Assembly: GCF_900492205.1 (NCBI RefSeq)
Contig: NZ_UEYQ01000019.1
Span: 1-61,570, forward strand
Reading direction: 5' to 3'
DNA from: Ciceribacter sp. T2.26MG-112.2
Lineage (GTDB): Bacteria > Pseudomonadota > Alphaproteobacteria > Rhizobiales > Rhizobiaceae
DNA: 61,570 nucleotides
A program made the translations under genes and the position numbers. The notes beneath the pieces are model-generated. The model ran no database searches. It worked only from the letters and a program-made list of their open reading frames with translations, and was not told the origin of the DNA. The stretch's first letter is position 1. Each line of letters opens with the position of its first letter. Shown in pieces: positions 44,338 through 53,518 of this stretch.

Positions 44338-44906
44338 TTGTACTGCCCTCCATGCCTTGCGTAAGACCCGCATGTCGAAGGTGGCATCATGAGAAACTAC
44401 GGATGCGGTAGGCATCCGTATATGAAACGGGACGACCTTTCGGTTCGCGCCGCTTCCGCCGCATGCGAACCGACAACCTCAAAGGTCATCCCCGAAATTT
44501 TGGGGGATACCTGAACCTTAACCCTTCAATCTCTGTTTGTGTAGTGACAAATTCCACCAAGGAGTGAAGTTGGCAGCCGTGCGCGTAATGCATGGCAGCC
44601 ATGTCTTGCATTCTGCGCGCTTTTGCCTCATTGATGCCATCATCACGGACCCGCCCCGGCGGGTGGCTTCTCCGGGCGCCTATCCCCCGGCCACAAGTTT
44701 ACTCTACGCAGTCCATTCTGGATGCCTTGAGTTCCCGTTGGTTATTCCCATGGAAAATCTGCTCGCCTGATATCGGTGAATCGCATCGCAACTGCTTGCT
44801 TATGTGATTTTCGTCAACGGTATTGATCTAATCGCTAGCTCTTTGTTGGGCTTCGCGGTGAGCGCGTGCGCATGGTCCATGGAGAACGACGTATTCAGGA
44901 AATTGA
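44338..44906. other. Gene-free stretch with hairpins and a dispersed repeat
   Basis: Contains a 9-bp perfect hairpin (TACGGATGC/GCATCCGTA, 44398-44420), a two-part inverted repeat (GACCTTT 44434-44440 with AAAGGTC 44481-44487, inside it GGTTCGC 44442-44448 with GCGAACC 44465-44471), then a short CCCCGAAATTTTGGGG palindrome (about 44490-44505). The repeat copy B follows at 44646. None has a clear T-run. It may encode a structured RNA or the leader of the fatty acid synthase gene; I see no protein-coding gene. Confidence 0.4.
44646..44697 (+). repeat. Dispersed 50-bp GC-rich repeat, copy B
   Basis: CGGACCCGCC...GGCGGGTGGCTTC forms a hairpin; the adjoining TCCGGGCGCCTATCCCCCGG is shared with copy A (42555-42608, opposite strand) and more loosely with 53725-53768. 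It resembles short intergenic palindromic elements of Rhizobiaceae, but I cannot name the family. Confidence 0.6.
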
Positions 44907-46163
44907 ATGTCATCGTTTTTCAATCACTTCGTTTCGCAACATATTAAAACCGGCAATTTGTCCATCATCTACCCTTCAGGCCGTCGCGCCACATTCGGGG
45001 ATGGGGCGGGTTTGCCCATTGTGCTTCGCATCAAGAAGTCCCGTACCTTATGGGCATTGGCAACCAATCCCGAGCTGGCATTTGGTGAAGCCTTCATGGA
45101 CGGAAAACTTGTCCTTGAGCAGGGTGACATCTACAATTTCCTGGAACTCGTATTCAGGAACACCAGCGTCTACTCCCTGAAAGGGGCGGCCAAATTCAAC
45201 CGCTGGCTGACAGGTTTGCGCAGGCGATTTCATCAACACAACCCCGTCGGTCGGGCCAAGGATAACGTAGCCCATCACTATGATCTCGACGGGTCGCTGT
45301 ATCGTCTGTTTCTGGACAGCGACAGCCAATATTCCTGTGCTTATTTCGAGACTGCCGACGGTTCGCTTGAAGAAGCCCAGCTGGCAAAAAAGCGCCATCT
45401 TGCGGCCAAGCTATTGATCGAACCGGGCCACGATGTTCTCGACATAGGTTCCGGCTGGGGTGGCTTGGGTCTTTATCTGGCTGAGATGACAGGTGCCAAC
45501 GTGACCGGCGTCACGCTATCGGAAGAACAGTTCGCGATCTCAAATGAGCGTGCTAAAGCCCAAAATCTGGCAGACAGGGCGCGTTTCCATCTGAAAGATT
45601 ACCGCCATCTCAACGAGAAATTTGACAGGATTGTTTCCGTCGGCATGTTCGAGCACGTCGGTGTAGGACACTACGACGAATTCTTTTCCAAGGCGCGATC
45701 CCTCCTGAAGCCCGACGGCGTGATGCTTCTGCACTCGATCGGGGTCAGTGATGGTCCGTCCCATACCAACCCCTGGATTCACAAGTACATTTTCCCGGGT
45801 GGTTACATTCCGGCACTTTCGGAAGTCTTGCCGGTTATCGAACGCCAAGGTCTGGTGGTCTGTGACATCGAAATCCTACGACTGCATTATGCGGAGACGC
45901 TGAAGGCCTGGCGCGACCGCTTTATGGCGCGTCGGGAAGAAGCAGTCGGTCTATACGACGAGCGGTTTGCGCGGATGTGGGAGTTCTATCTCGCTTCTTC
46001 TGAATCCGCCTTCCGCCATCAGGGTATGATCGTCTTCCAGATCCAGCTTTCCCGAGACCAGACGGTCGTTCCGCTACAGCGCGACTACATTCAAGCGGCT
46101 GAAACACGGCTTCGCGGGATGGAGGCGTCGATGCTCGCGCCGTCTCGCCGAGCCGCGGAATAG
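44907..46163 (+). CDS. Cyclopropane-fatty-acyl-phospholipid synthase family protein
   Basis: A 418-residue SAM-dependent enzyme. The core motif VLDIGSGWGGLGLYLAEMTG lies near residue 175, followed by VTGVTLSEEQFAISNERA and the FDRIVSVGMFEHVGVGHY segment near residue 250, all as in Cfa enzymes. It would add a methylene bridge to unsaturated membrane lipid chains, a known stationary-phase and acid-stress response. The ATG has AGGAAATTG just upstream. Length is slightly above the usual 380-400. A 7-bp hairpin (TCGCCTC-TTT-GAGGCGA, 46187-46203) follows the stop and may be a weak terminator. Confidence 0.9.
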   Translation: MSSFFNHFVSQHIKTGNLSIIYPSGRRATFGDGAGLPIVLRIKKSRTLWALATNPELAFGEAFMDGKLVLEQGDIYNFLELVFRNTSVYSLKGAAKFNRWLTGLRRRFHQHNPVGRAKDNVAHHYDLDGSLYRLFLDSDSQYSCAYFETADGSLEEAQLAKKRHLAAKLLIEPGHDVLDIGSGWGGLGLYLAEMTGANVTGVTLSEEQFAISNERAKAQNLADRARFHLKDYRHLNEKFDRIVSVGMFEHVGVGHYDEFFSKARSLLKPDGVMLLHSIGVSDGPSHTNPWIHKYIFPGGYIPALSEVLPVIERQGLVVCDIEILRLHYAETLKAWRDRFMARREEAVGLYDERFARMWEFYLASSESAFRHQGMIVFQIQLSRDQTVVPLQRDYIQAAETRLRGMEASMLAPSRRAAE

Positions 46164-46253
46164 CCGCATCCTATTGTCGATCGTCGTCGCCTCTTTGAGG
46201 CGATCAACCCTCACACTGCCATCCGCTTATGACAGCGGAAAGGAGAATTTCTA

Positions 46254-47744
46254 TTGTCATCTAACACTTTAACCCAAATGCGAACCGAATGGTTTGGCAA
46301 CATCAGGGGCGATGCGCTTGCAGGCCTCGTTGTGGCGCTGGCCCTCATTCCCGAGGCCATCGCCTTTTCCATCATTGCCGGCGTCGACCCGAAGGTCGGC
46401 CTTTACGCCTCCTTCTCGATCGCCGTTCTGATCGCCTTCGTTGGCGGACGGCCTGGCATGATTTCTGCCGCGACCGCGGCGACCGCAGTACTGATGATCA
46501 CACTGGCGAAGGAACATGGCGTCGAATATCTGTTGGCGGCGACCATCCTCGCCGGGATCATCCAGATCATTGCCGGCATCTTCAAGCTTGGCTACCTGAT
46601 GCGCTTCGTGTCGAAGTCCGTCATGACTGGTTTCGTCAATGCGCTGGCAATCCTGATCTTCATGGCGCAGTTACCAGAACTGACCAATGTGCCCATGCTG
46701 ACCTACATTCTGGTCGCTGGCGGTCTCGCTATCATCTACCTGTTTCCGTATGTCACCACGGCGATACCTTCTCCGCTCGTCTGCATCGTCGTTCTCACGT
46801 CCCTGTCGATTTACTTCGGCTTCGATATCCGGACCGTTGGCGATATGGGTGAACTGCCGTCCACCCTGCCGGTCTTCCTGCTCCCGCAGATCCCGCTCAA
46901 TCTCGAAACGCTGATGATCATCCTGCCGTATTCGGTCGCCGTGGCGGTCGTGGGCTTGCTGGAATCCCTGATGACAGCGCAGATCGTGGATGATCTGACG
47001 GATACGCCCAGCAATAAAAACAGAGAATGTGTTGGTCAGGGTATCGCCAATACCGTGACCGGCTTTCTCGGCGGCATGGCCGGTTGTGCGATGATTGGTC
47101 AATCAATGATCAATGTGAAGTCCGGTGGCCGGGGACGTCTTTCGAGCTTCTGCGCAGGTGTGTTTTTGCTGTTCATGATCCTCGTTCTTGGCAATTGGGT
47201 CAGCCAGATCCCGATGGCAGCGCTGGTGGCGATCATGATCATGGTGTCGATCGGTACCTTCTCCTGGTCCTCGATCAAGAACCTGAGGGATCACCCGCGT
47301 TCGTCCTCGATCGTCATGCTGGCGACCGTGGTGGGCGTCGTCTACACCCACAACCTTGCTATCGGCGTTCTGATCGGCGTGCTGCTGTCTGCCGTGTTCT
47401 TCGCCTGGAAGATCTCCCAGATCTTTCGCATCACCTCGGCTTTGTCGGCGGACAGTGCGCACCGCACCTATACCGTCGAAGGACAGGTGTTCTTCGCGTC
47501 AGTCGACGATTTCAACAAGGCCTTCGACTTCAAGGAATCACTCGACAAGGTCACGATCGATGTCACCCACGCCCATATCTGGGATATTTCCAGCGTCGCG
47601 GCACTGGACATGATCGTGCTCAAGTTCCGCCGCGAGGGCGCAGATGTCGAGATCATCGGCCTCAATCAGGCCAGCGAGACCATCGTCGACAAGCTCGCCA
47701 TTCACGACAAGCCCGGCGCCATGGAACGCCTGATGGGCCATTAA
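46254..47744 (+). CDS. SulP-family anion transporter with STAS domain, copy 2
   Basis: A 496-residue paralogue of the gene at 40890-42395, in opposite orientation. All landmarks are kept: the [16 protein letters not shown] entry helix, [12 protein letters not shown] in the core and the C-terminal STAS domain. It starts with a TTG behind AAAGGAGAA. Most differences from copy 1 lie in the first 20 residues and in scattered conservative changes; the STAS domain is unchanged. It is followed by its own Usp gene after 15 bases. Confidence 0.9.
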   Translation: MSSNTLTQMRTEWFGNIRGDALAGLVVALALIPEAIAFSIIAGVDPKVGLYASFSIAVLIAFVGGRPGMISAATAATAVLMITLAKEHGVEYLLAATILAGIIQIIAGIFKLGYLMRFVSKSVMTGFVNALAILIFMAQLPELTNVPMLTYILVAGGLAIIYLFPYVTTAIPSPLVCIVVLTSLSIYFGFDIRTVGDMGELPSTLPVFLLPQIPLNLETLMIILPYSVAVAVVGLLESLMTAQIVDDLTDTPSNKNRECVGQGIANTVTGFLGGMAGCAMIGQSMINVKSGGRGRLSSFCAGVFLLFMILVLGNWVSQIPMAALVAIMIMVSIGTFSWSSIKNLRDHPRSSSIVMLATVVGVVYTHNLAIGVLIGVLLSAVFFAWKISQIFRITSALSADSAHRTYTVEGQVFFASVDDFNKAFDFKESLDKVTIDVTHAHIWDISSVAALDMIVLKFRREGADVEIIGLNQASETIVDKLAIHDKPGAMERLMGH

Positions 47745-47759
47745 GGGAGAAACACAAGA

Positions 47760-48614
47760 ATGACAAGAATACTCGGACTGATCGACGGCTCTGCCTATGC
47801 AAAGAGCGTCTGCGATCACATCGCCTGGATTGCCGGCAAGACCGACGTCACAGTTGAGATCCTCCATGTCATCGGCCGACGCGATCTTTCGAGCGAGCCG
47901 GTGAACCTCAGCGGCAATATCGGGATTGGCGCCCGCACCGCGCTTCTTGAGGAACTGGCCGAACTTGACGCGCAGAAGGCCAAGGTCGCTCATGCACGTG
48001 GACGTTTGCTGCTGGAAGAGGCGAAAGCTCACCTTCAGGCAATGGGTGTCCAGAATGTCGAAACCAAGCTGCGCAACGGCGATCTGGTCGATACCGTGCT
48101 GGAATTCGAAGCCAATGCGGACATCATCGTTGTCGGCAAACGCGGCGAAGGCGCCGATTTTGCTGCGGGCCACCTCGGATCCAATCTCGAACGCGTCGTG
48201 CGCTCGACTCACAAGGCGATCGTCATCGCTTCGCGGGCGTTCAAGCCGGTGGGCAAGCTATTGATCGCCTATGACGGTGGCCCAATGGCCATCAAGACGG
48301 TGGACCAGGTGTCCCGCAGCCCGATTCTCGACGGTCTCGGCTGCAAAGTGGTGATGGCGGGTGCTGACACGCCCGAAAACCGCAAGAAACTCGACGATGC
48401 GGCCGCCATCCTGCAGGCTGCCGGCTATGCGCCGGAAATCAACCTCGTCCAGGGATCGGCTGACAAGGTCATTTCCGAGACGGTGGAGAAAGAGGGCTAC
48501 GATCTCCTCGCCATGGGCGCCTACAGCCACTCGCGGCTGCGCAACCTCTTCATCGGCTCGACCACCACGGAGATGATCCGGTCCTGCAAAGTGCCGGTGG
48601 TACTGTTTCGCTGA
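47760..48614 (+). CDS. Tandem universal stress protein, copy 2
   Basis: A 284-residue two-domain UspA protein, same length as copy 1 and differing at a small number of positions (for example LQAMGVQNVETKLRNGDLVD against LNEAGVANVETKLRNGDLVD). Both nucleotide-binding loops are intact (GKRGEGADFAAGHLGS; GAYSHSRLRNLFIGSTTTE). It is part of the SulP-Usp module and is followed after 15 bases by the RES-domain gene, which copy 1 lacks. Confidence 0.9.
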   Translation: MTRILGLIDGSAYAKSVCDHIAWIAGKTDVTVEILHVIGRRDLSSEPVNLSGNIGIGARTALLEELAELDAQKAKVAHARGRLLLEEAKAHLQAMGVQNVETKLRNGDLVDTVLEFEANADIIVVGKRGEGADFAAGHLGSNLERVVRSTHKAIVIASRAFKPVGKLLIAYDGGPMAIKTVDQVSRSPILDGLGCKVVMAGADTPENRKKLDDAAAILQAAGYAPEINLVQGSADKVISETVEKEGYDLLAMGAYSHSRLRNLFIGSTTTEMIRSCKVPVVLFR

Positions 48615-48629
48615 CCCGGTAGAGGAAAG

Positions 48630-49367
48630 ATGATGGGCGCGGCGCGATTTGAGAAAGTGGATGCCTTTTGGCAGTTTGAAAATGAGGTAACTCGCCAATC
48701 TCGTTACATGCGCTCTGTACAAGCGGCACATTTTCTTGAAGCGGTCGTCGCGACCTGTCCAGAAAGGTTGAGCACGATCGGGGCCGGCGCTGTCTTCTGG
48801 AGAGCCCAGATTGGCCACCGCTGGACAGACGACGTTGTTGCTGGACGGCGCATCCCGTTGCCGCATCCGGAAGCTCGCATGAAACCCTGGGATGACCGCG
48901 CCTACGAGGGCCGGGTTAATCCCAAAGGGATCCCATGCCTGTATTTCGCGACGGACCGGGAGTCTGCAATGTCGGAAGTGCGACCTGGGATAGGATCGAT
49001 CGTCTCAGTCGCTCGTTTCGAGGCATTGCGGGACCTCGTAGTGGTGGATTGCAGTCGCTTTGCACAGCCGTTTGATCGGGAGCAGGCCACATTCGAGGAT
49101 GACGACATCGAGAATCTGGTGTGGTCGCACATTGACTATGCGTTCTCCAGGCCCGTGGTGCGAAGTGACAATACCGCCGGCTACGCGGCCACCCAAATAC
49201 TGGCCGAGGCCTTCAAGACCGAAGGATACGACGGAATCATCTACAAGACAGCCTTCTCGCATGACGGCCATAACGTCGCGCTCTTCGACCTCAACTGCGC
49301 GTCCTTTATTGACGCATCGCTTTTTCGGGTCCGCGAGGTCCAGTTCCAATTTGAACAGGCTCCATGA
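48630..49367 (+). CDS. RES-domain protein (NAD+ phosphorylase-type), no antitoxin partner
   Basis: A 245-residue protein with the RES features: GAVFWRAQIGHR (Arg) near residue 50, PCLYFATDRESAMSEVRP (Glu and Ser) near residue 105, and a later GYAATQILAEAFKTEGYDGI. The three family residues R-E-S appear present. Classical RES toxins degrade NAD+ and are paired with an Xre/MbcA-like antitoxin just upstream. Here the upstream gene is the Usp protein and no antitoxin is visible, so it may be a free-standing RES enzyme, regulated in another way. GAGGAAAG precedes the ATG; a second ATG follows at once. Confidence 0.82.
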   Translation: MMGAARFEKVDAFWQFENEVTRQSRYMRSVQAAHFLEAVVATCPERLSTIGAGAVFWRAQIGHRWTDDVVAGRRIPLPHPEARMKPWDDRAYEGRVNPKGIPCLYFATDRESAMSEVRPGIGSIVSVARFEALRDLVVVDCSRFAQPFDREQATFEDDDIENLVWSHIDYAFSRPVVRSDNTAGYAATQILAEAFKTEGYDGIIYKTAFSHDGHNVALFDLNCASFIDASLFRVREVQFQFEQAP

Positions 49368-49429
49368 GCTGGACGACCCCCATCACGTGAGGCGGCGACT
49401 AAACCACCCACCAAACAGGCCAATGTTCG

Positions 49430-50020
49430 ATGAAAACCTATGAAATTGATTGGCGGATTGCCCGGTGCTTCTTCTTTATCGCGATCGTCAATGCGATCGT
49501 TTCGATTATTCTACTGTTCCATACGCCTCCTGCGAAGGGGTTCGCGGATACCTCCGTGATCTCGCAGATTTCCACGATGGTTTGCATCTATGCCTTGCTG
49601 GCCGGCGCCTACGGCATTTCAGCAACGCGAGGTGCGGAGCGTGTGTTTTCCATCGCCCTGTGCGTTATGTTTTTCGTGATGCTGAATATAGAAGCAAACT
49701 CGAAATTTCTCGGCTTCGACGTGATTTCCACCAGCGCTCTGTCCGTCGCCGGCGGCCTTGTCTTTTTCGTCGTCCGAACTGAACCGGCCACTTCGTCCGC
49801 CTGTCTCATGGAATTGTTGAGGTTTACATTCAGTCGCAATTCGATCCTGCTTGTAGCCGCTTTGGCTATGTACACTTTAGCGAGAACCAACGAACGGATT
49901 TTGGGTGGCCTACCACAAACAGGTTGGTCCTGGTTGATTCATCAGGCAAGTCTAATGTCCGTTATGGTCTTGTTTCTCTACGCTGCGTGCCCCTACCTCA
50001 AGCGAGAGACCCTTAGTTAG
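49430..50020 (+). CDS. Hypothetical multi-pass membrane protein
   Basis: A 196-residue protein with about five or six hydrophobic segments (for example CFFFIAIVNAIVSIILLF near residue 15, ALSVAGGLVFFVV near residue 105, LMSVMVLFLYAACPYL near the end). No family recognised. It follows the RES gene by about 60 bases on the same strand and could be co-transcribed. The ribosome site is weak. Confidence 0.65.
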   Translation: MKTYEIDWRIARCFFFIAIVNAIVSIILLFHTPPAKGFADTSVISQISTMVCIYALLAGAYGISATRGAERVFSIALCVMFFVMLNIEANSKFLGFDVISTSALSVAGGLVFFVVRTEPATSSACLMELLRFTFSRNSILLVAALAMYTLARTNERILGGLPQTGWSWLIHQASLMSVMVLFLYAACPYLKRETLS

Positions 50021-50375
50021 CACAATATCCTGCTCCTATCGGCCAGTATATTCCCGAAATGCTGATGCAGTCCTCCATGCTGCACGTCGGACGGCCGGGA
50101 TCGTACGGATCCAGCGGACCACAAAGTCCGAACGCAGATCCGGCCGTGGCCTGCCGCAAAAAAGAGTAAATAGCACTACACAACGGCAAGTTTCTTCGTT
50201 ACATTTGGTCATTCCCCTCAATTGATGGGACGAATATCTCCGCAGCACGACGCAGCGCTTCATCGCGCAAGCTTGGTCGTCCGTCGTGAGATGGTCCGCC
50301 CAAAGCCACGTGCTTACGGTTTGCTTTGCCGCAAGCCGCTCTGCGTCGCACCTGCACAACCTCGTGAGGAGCGAC
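50021..50375. other. Intergenic stretch
   Basis: No convincing gene on either strand. There are short inverted repeats near 50110-50155 (CGGACCACAAAGTCCG is a GC-rich hairpin) and no clear promoter or T-run. It presumably carries the promoter for the small gene and the chaperonin gene that follow. Confidence 0.4.
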
Positions 50376-50690
50376 ATGGACAGATTAAGTGAAACCTATC
50401 AGGCTTCCCCATTCCTGGAAAATCTTACTGACGACGCGCTCAATCCATTCGGTTCGGGGCCAGTGCCCGAATGTGATATTCCTGAAGGGGCGCAATATCC
50501 CGCTGCCCTACCGCTTCGGTTCAAACCGACCACATCGTTGGAAATGGCAGAAAGCATTCATCGCTATGCGCGCATCTTCGGCGGCGGCAGCGTGAAGCTT
50601 ATCGACGATGAAGACGGACTGAGGCTCGTTCTGATGGAAACACGCGACCGTCAGCTAATGCTCGACCAGTTTTCCGACCACTTTGTCTGA
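50376..50690 (+). CDS. Small hypothetical protein upstream of the divergent chaperonin
   Basis: A 104-residue acidic protein starting MDRLSETYQASPFLENLTDD. The ATG at 50376 has GAGGAG five bases upstream; the frame is open further but without a family match. The C-terminal half (LEMAESIHRYARIFGGGSVK, then LRLVLMETRDRQLMLDQ) looks like a small alpha/beta unit. Not recognised. It lies 26 bases before the chaperonin frame on the same strand, so the two are probably one operon, and it could be a dedicated partner or client. Confidence 0.6.
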   Translation: MDRLSETYQASPFLENLTDDALNPFGSGPVPECDIPEGAQYPAALPLRFKPTTSLEMAESIHRYARIFGGGSVKLIDDEDGLRLVLMETRDRQLMLDQFSDHFV

Positions 50691-50716
50691 GTGCCGCAGA
50701 GCTTCGCTCTTCGGCG

Positions 50717-52213
50717 GTGTTCAGAAACCTGAACGTGTGTGTGAGGTGGATTCTGAAACAGTCGGTGCATGGGCATGAAGCCCGAGTGAAAATGCTTAAG
50801 GGTATGTCGCTTGCCTTAGAAGCAGCGCAGTCAACATACGGCCCGTGTGGCTGGACCGTCGCCGTCGACTACCACGCGCCAGAGATCAGAAGCACGAAAT
50901 GTGGCGCGAGCATTCTTGAGGATTTCAGTCTCTCAGATCCTTACGAAGATGCGGGGGCACAATTGCTCTGCCATGTCGCGCGGCAACAACAGAAATATAC
51001 CGGCGATGGAACCACGCTCGCTGCGATACTCACCCATTCCATTGCTGTTGAAACCTTCAGGCGGAATTGGGTCGCCGAAAACGTTGCTGAGGTCGGTGGC
51101 GGGCTTCGGCGGGCCGCACAAATGGTCGAAAAATATATCACTCGGATGTCGCGACCTCTCTCTGGGCCTGGTGAATTGGCTTCGGTCGCCCGGTGTGCTG
51201 CAGGCCTCGACGATGCGCTTGCCCAGTTGATCGCAGAGGGTTTCTCTTCCGCCGAGGATCCATCAGCTGTTTTCCTGCTGCCGTCGAAAACTTCATCTTG
51301 CGAAATCGTCAAAGGGATAATCCTTGACGTTTATCTACACGACCGTTTCGACCACCCGTACAGGTCGATAGCTTTCACGGATCCTTGTCTGATCCTCTAT
51401 CCTAGCCCGCTTGAGAACTGGCGCCAGATTGAGAATAAGCTCGAAGACGCACTGGAATCCGGTGCGGACGTGCTTATCGCTGCCCAGCGTGTCTGTCCCA
51501 CGTTTCGTGCCTCAATACCGCGTGGTATTGATCAAAACCGGCTGCACATCTTGTCGTTGACGTTGTCTAGGTTGCCCTTCGAGCTAGCCAATATTCAAGA
51601 GAGATTGCGGTTCCGCCGTGCCGACCTTAATGGGCGCATCGTCATGTCCAATAACAAGTTGTTCATTGAGCTTTTTGCCTGCGAGCTTGAGAGACAAGCG
51701 ACAACATCCGCGGTACTGATTTCGATTGGTGAAATCGGAGAGACGCCGTCACAAGAGCGCATGGAGCGGGCTACCCAATGCGCGGCCTCTGTCAGAGCCG
51801 CACTGAGAGACGGTCGTGTTGCAGGCGGAGCGTCCGTCCTTCTGGATGCTGCCCGATGGTTGGGTAGCCAGACGGTAGATGACATCGCGACTTCAAAGGG
51901 GATCGCAATCCTGCGCAAGGCACTGGTGTCACCAATGACAATCCTGATCGACAGTGCCGGCGAGCCTGGGGCGCAGTATGTCGAAAACATACTCAGCAGT
52001 TCTCCGGATGGTCAGGTGTTCGATCTCCGTGAACGGACACTGCATGCCGCCGATGCGGTCGGCGTCCTGGACGCGACCGCTGTAGTCGTTGCAGCTGTAA
52101 GGGTCTCCTCTTCTATCGCAGGTCTCATCGCGCTCACCGAAGTCCTCGTAACCCAACGCAAGGAAATGCAACGGCGACCCTGCAACCCTCAGGAAGAAGA
52201 CTTGCAGCATTGA
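50717..52213 (+). CDS. Divergent GroEL/Cpn60-family protein lacking hydrolysis aspartates
   Basis: Up to 498 residues, about 50 shorter than GroEL. The equatorial domains align clearly: EARVKMLKG, TYGPCGWTVAVD, GAQLL...TGDGTTLAAIL (D87 of GroEL kept), DGRVAGGAS and DAVGVLDATAVV...ASSIAGL-type C-terminal segment. The gap-free 31-residue alignment between VAVD and GAQ puts Cys62 (codon 50900-50902) at GroEL D52. Alignment on VAGG puts Gln354 (codon 51776-51778) at D398. Those two aspartates drive ATP hydrolysis in GroEL. The apical domain is shortened and the Gly-Met tail is missing. No co-chaperonin gene is nearby. The start is uncertain: GTG codons at 50717, 50735 and 50741. Confidence 0.85.
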   Translation: MFRNLNVCVRWILKQSVHGHEARVKMLKGMSLALEAAQSTYGPCGWTVAVDYHAPEIRSTKCGASILEDFSLSDPYEDAGAQLLCHVARQQQKYTGDGTTLAAILTHSIAVETFRRNWVAENVAEVGGGLRRAAQMVEKYITRMSRPLSGPGELASVARCAAGLDDALAQLIAEGFSSAEDPSAVFLLPSKTSSCEIVKGIILDVYLHDRFDHPYRSIAFTDPCLILYPSPLENWRQIENKLEDALESGADVLIAAQRVCPTFRASIPRGIDQNRLHILSLTLSRLPFELANIQERLRFRRADLNGRIVMSNNKLFIELFACELERQATTSAVLISIGEIGETPSQERMERATQCAASVRAALRDGRVAGGASVLLDAARWLGSQTVDDIATSKGIAILRKALVSPMTILIDSAGEPGAQYVENILSSSPDGQVFDLRERTLHAADAVGVLDATAVVVAAVRVSSSIAGLIALTEVLVTQRKEMQRRPCNPQEEDLQH

Positions 52214-52234
52214 AAAGAACTTGCGGCTCACCAG

Positions 52235-53518
52235 CTATCGCGTTGCCCAGCAACCATAGCCCTTTTGCTTCAGCGCCCGGCAGGTTGCCCAGGCTGTCTC
52301 ACGAGCGTCGAAACCAACGAAGCGAGCCCGGTACAGAAGGCTCGATCCGTCGGAAAATTCGACCACAAGCGGTTCGACAGATGCGGGAAAGCCATCGTGG
52401 TCGCTTTTTGCTTTTTCGAGGATCCGGATTGCCCCGGCTCGATCCGGTACTGCTGCAATCTGAATAGCCCACGTTCCTTCTGCGCTGGGCAACCCCAACG
52501 AGCCGGTTGTGATTGGATCGGCCGTCGCAGCGGACGCTACTTCCACGTTGCTGAGGTTTTCGTCGGTCGAACGGAAACTCGGTACTGGACCTACCCGCGG
52601 CGCTTCTTCGAGTAGGGCGACCAGTGTTGAATCGCGTGTTGGCTCGAGATCATTTCCCTCACGAGAGCGACTTGCAAGCGGGAGGTGCCTTTGAAGCAAT
52701 TCGCGCATATGAGCATCGCGGCTTGCAGCTGTCCGTCCGCCGAGTACGACTGCTACCACTGAGCGTCCGTCACGCCTGACGGAGGTTACCAGATTAAATC
52801 CGGAAGCATTGATGAACCCTGTCTTGATCCCGTCGACACCCTCAACGCTGCCCACCAGGCGGTTGTGACTGCGCAGGGTAGTTTTGCCGAAACGGTAAGA
52901 CCGCGTTTCGAAGATCGGGTAGTGGTGAGGAAAGCGCTTTCGAAGCGCGATGCCCAAACGGGCCATGTCGGCGGCTGTTGTCACCTGTGCCGGATCGGGC
53001 AGCCCATGAGCGTTTCGGAAGTTCGTGTTTTGCATACCCAGCGCACGGGCTTTATTTGTCGCCATTTTGGCGAAGCCGGGCTCCGAGCCACCGAGGAACT
53101 CACCGAGAGCGGTCGCAGCATCGTTTGCGGATTTCGTGACGAGGGCGTGCATCGCGTCTTCGACAGTAATGGTGGAGCCTGCCCGTAGTCCCAGTTTCGA
53201 CGGCGGCTCTGATGCCGCATGAGCGGATACCGCAATACGCGTGCTTTTCATGAACCGCCCGGCATCCAAGCCTTCGAACGTCAAATACAGCGTCATCATT
53301 TTGGTCAACGAGGCTGGGTAACGCCGGGCGTTCGCATTGGTGGCATAGAGCACTTCGCCCGTGTTCACGTCGATGACATATCCCGCATATTTTGCGTTTG
53401 CGACTGCCGATGCTGGCACTGAGATTGCCGCCAGGAATGCCGTTAGAACAAAACACCCGGCCCGGGCGGCAAAGCTCTTTGCATTCGAGCGTCGGTTTAA
53501 TAGGTCCGTCGCAGCCAT
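52235..53518 (-). CDS. D-alanyl-D-alanine carboxypeptidase (PBP5/6 type) with SPOR domain
   Basis: About 427 residues. A signal peptide (AGCFVLTAFLAAISVPASA) leads into a serine D,D-carboxypeptidase domain with SLTK (SxxK) near residue 70, SAN near residue 130 and KTG near residue 235. A C-terminal SPOR-like domain of about 75 residues follows (TWAIQIAAVPDRAGAIRILE), which binds denuded septal peptidoglycan. It trims peptide stems in the periplasm. The ATG at 53518 is preferred to a GTG four codons upstream. It converges on the chaperonin gene. Confidence 0.92.
   Translation of the reverse strand: MAATDLLNRRSNAKSFAARAGCFVLTAFLAAISVPASAVANAKYAGYVIDVNTGEVLYATNANARRYPASLTKMMTLYLTFEGLDAGRFMKSTRIAVSAHAASEPPSKLGLRAGSTITVEDAMHALVTKSANDAATALGEFLGGSEPGFAKMATNKARALGMQNTNFRNAHGLPDPAQVTTAADMARLGIALRKRFPHHYPIFETRSYRFGKTTLRSHNRLVGSVEGVDGIKTGFINASGFNLVTSVRRDGRSVVAVVLGGRTAASRDAHMRELLQRHLPLASRSREGNDLEPTRDSTLVALLEEAPRVGPVPSFRSTDENLSNVEVASAATADPITTGSLGLPSAEGTWAIQIAAVPDRAGAIRILEKAKSDHDGFPASVEPLVVEFSDGSSLLYRARFVGFDARETAWATCRALKQKGYGCWATR

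Noticed and set aside
44537..44770. 77-codon open frame in the gap before the fatty acid synthase gene
   Set aside because: Its central part is the dispersed repeat, which appears translated in different frames elsewhere; it is not a conserved protein.
46194..46210. FixK/FNR-type box (TTGAG-GCG-ATCAA) upstream of SulP copy 2
   Set aside because: One base too short for TTGA-N6-TCAA and one half-site is imperfect; the symmetry is fully explained by the TCGCCTC-TTT-GAGGCGA hairpin.
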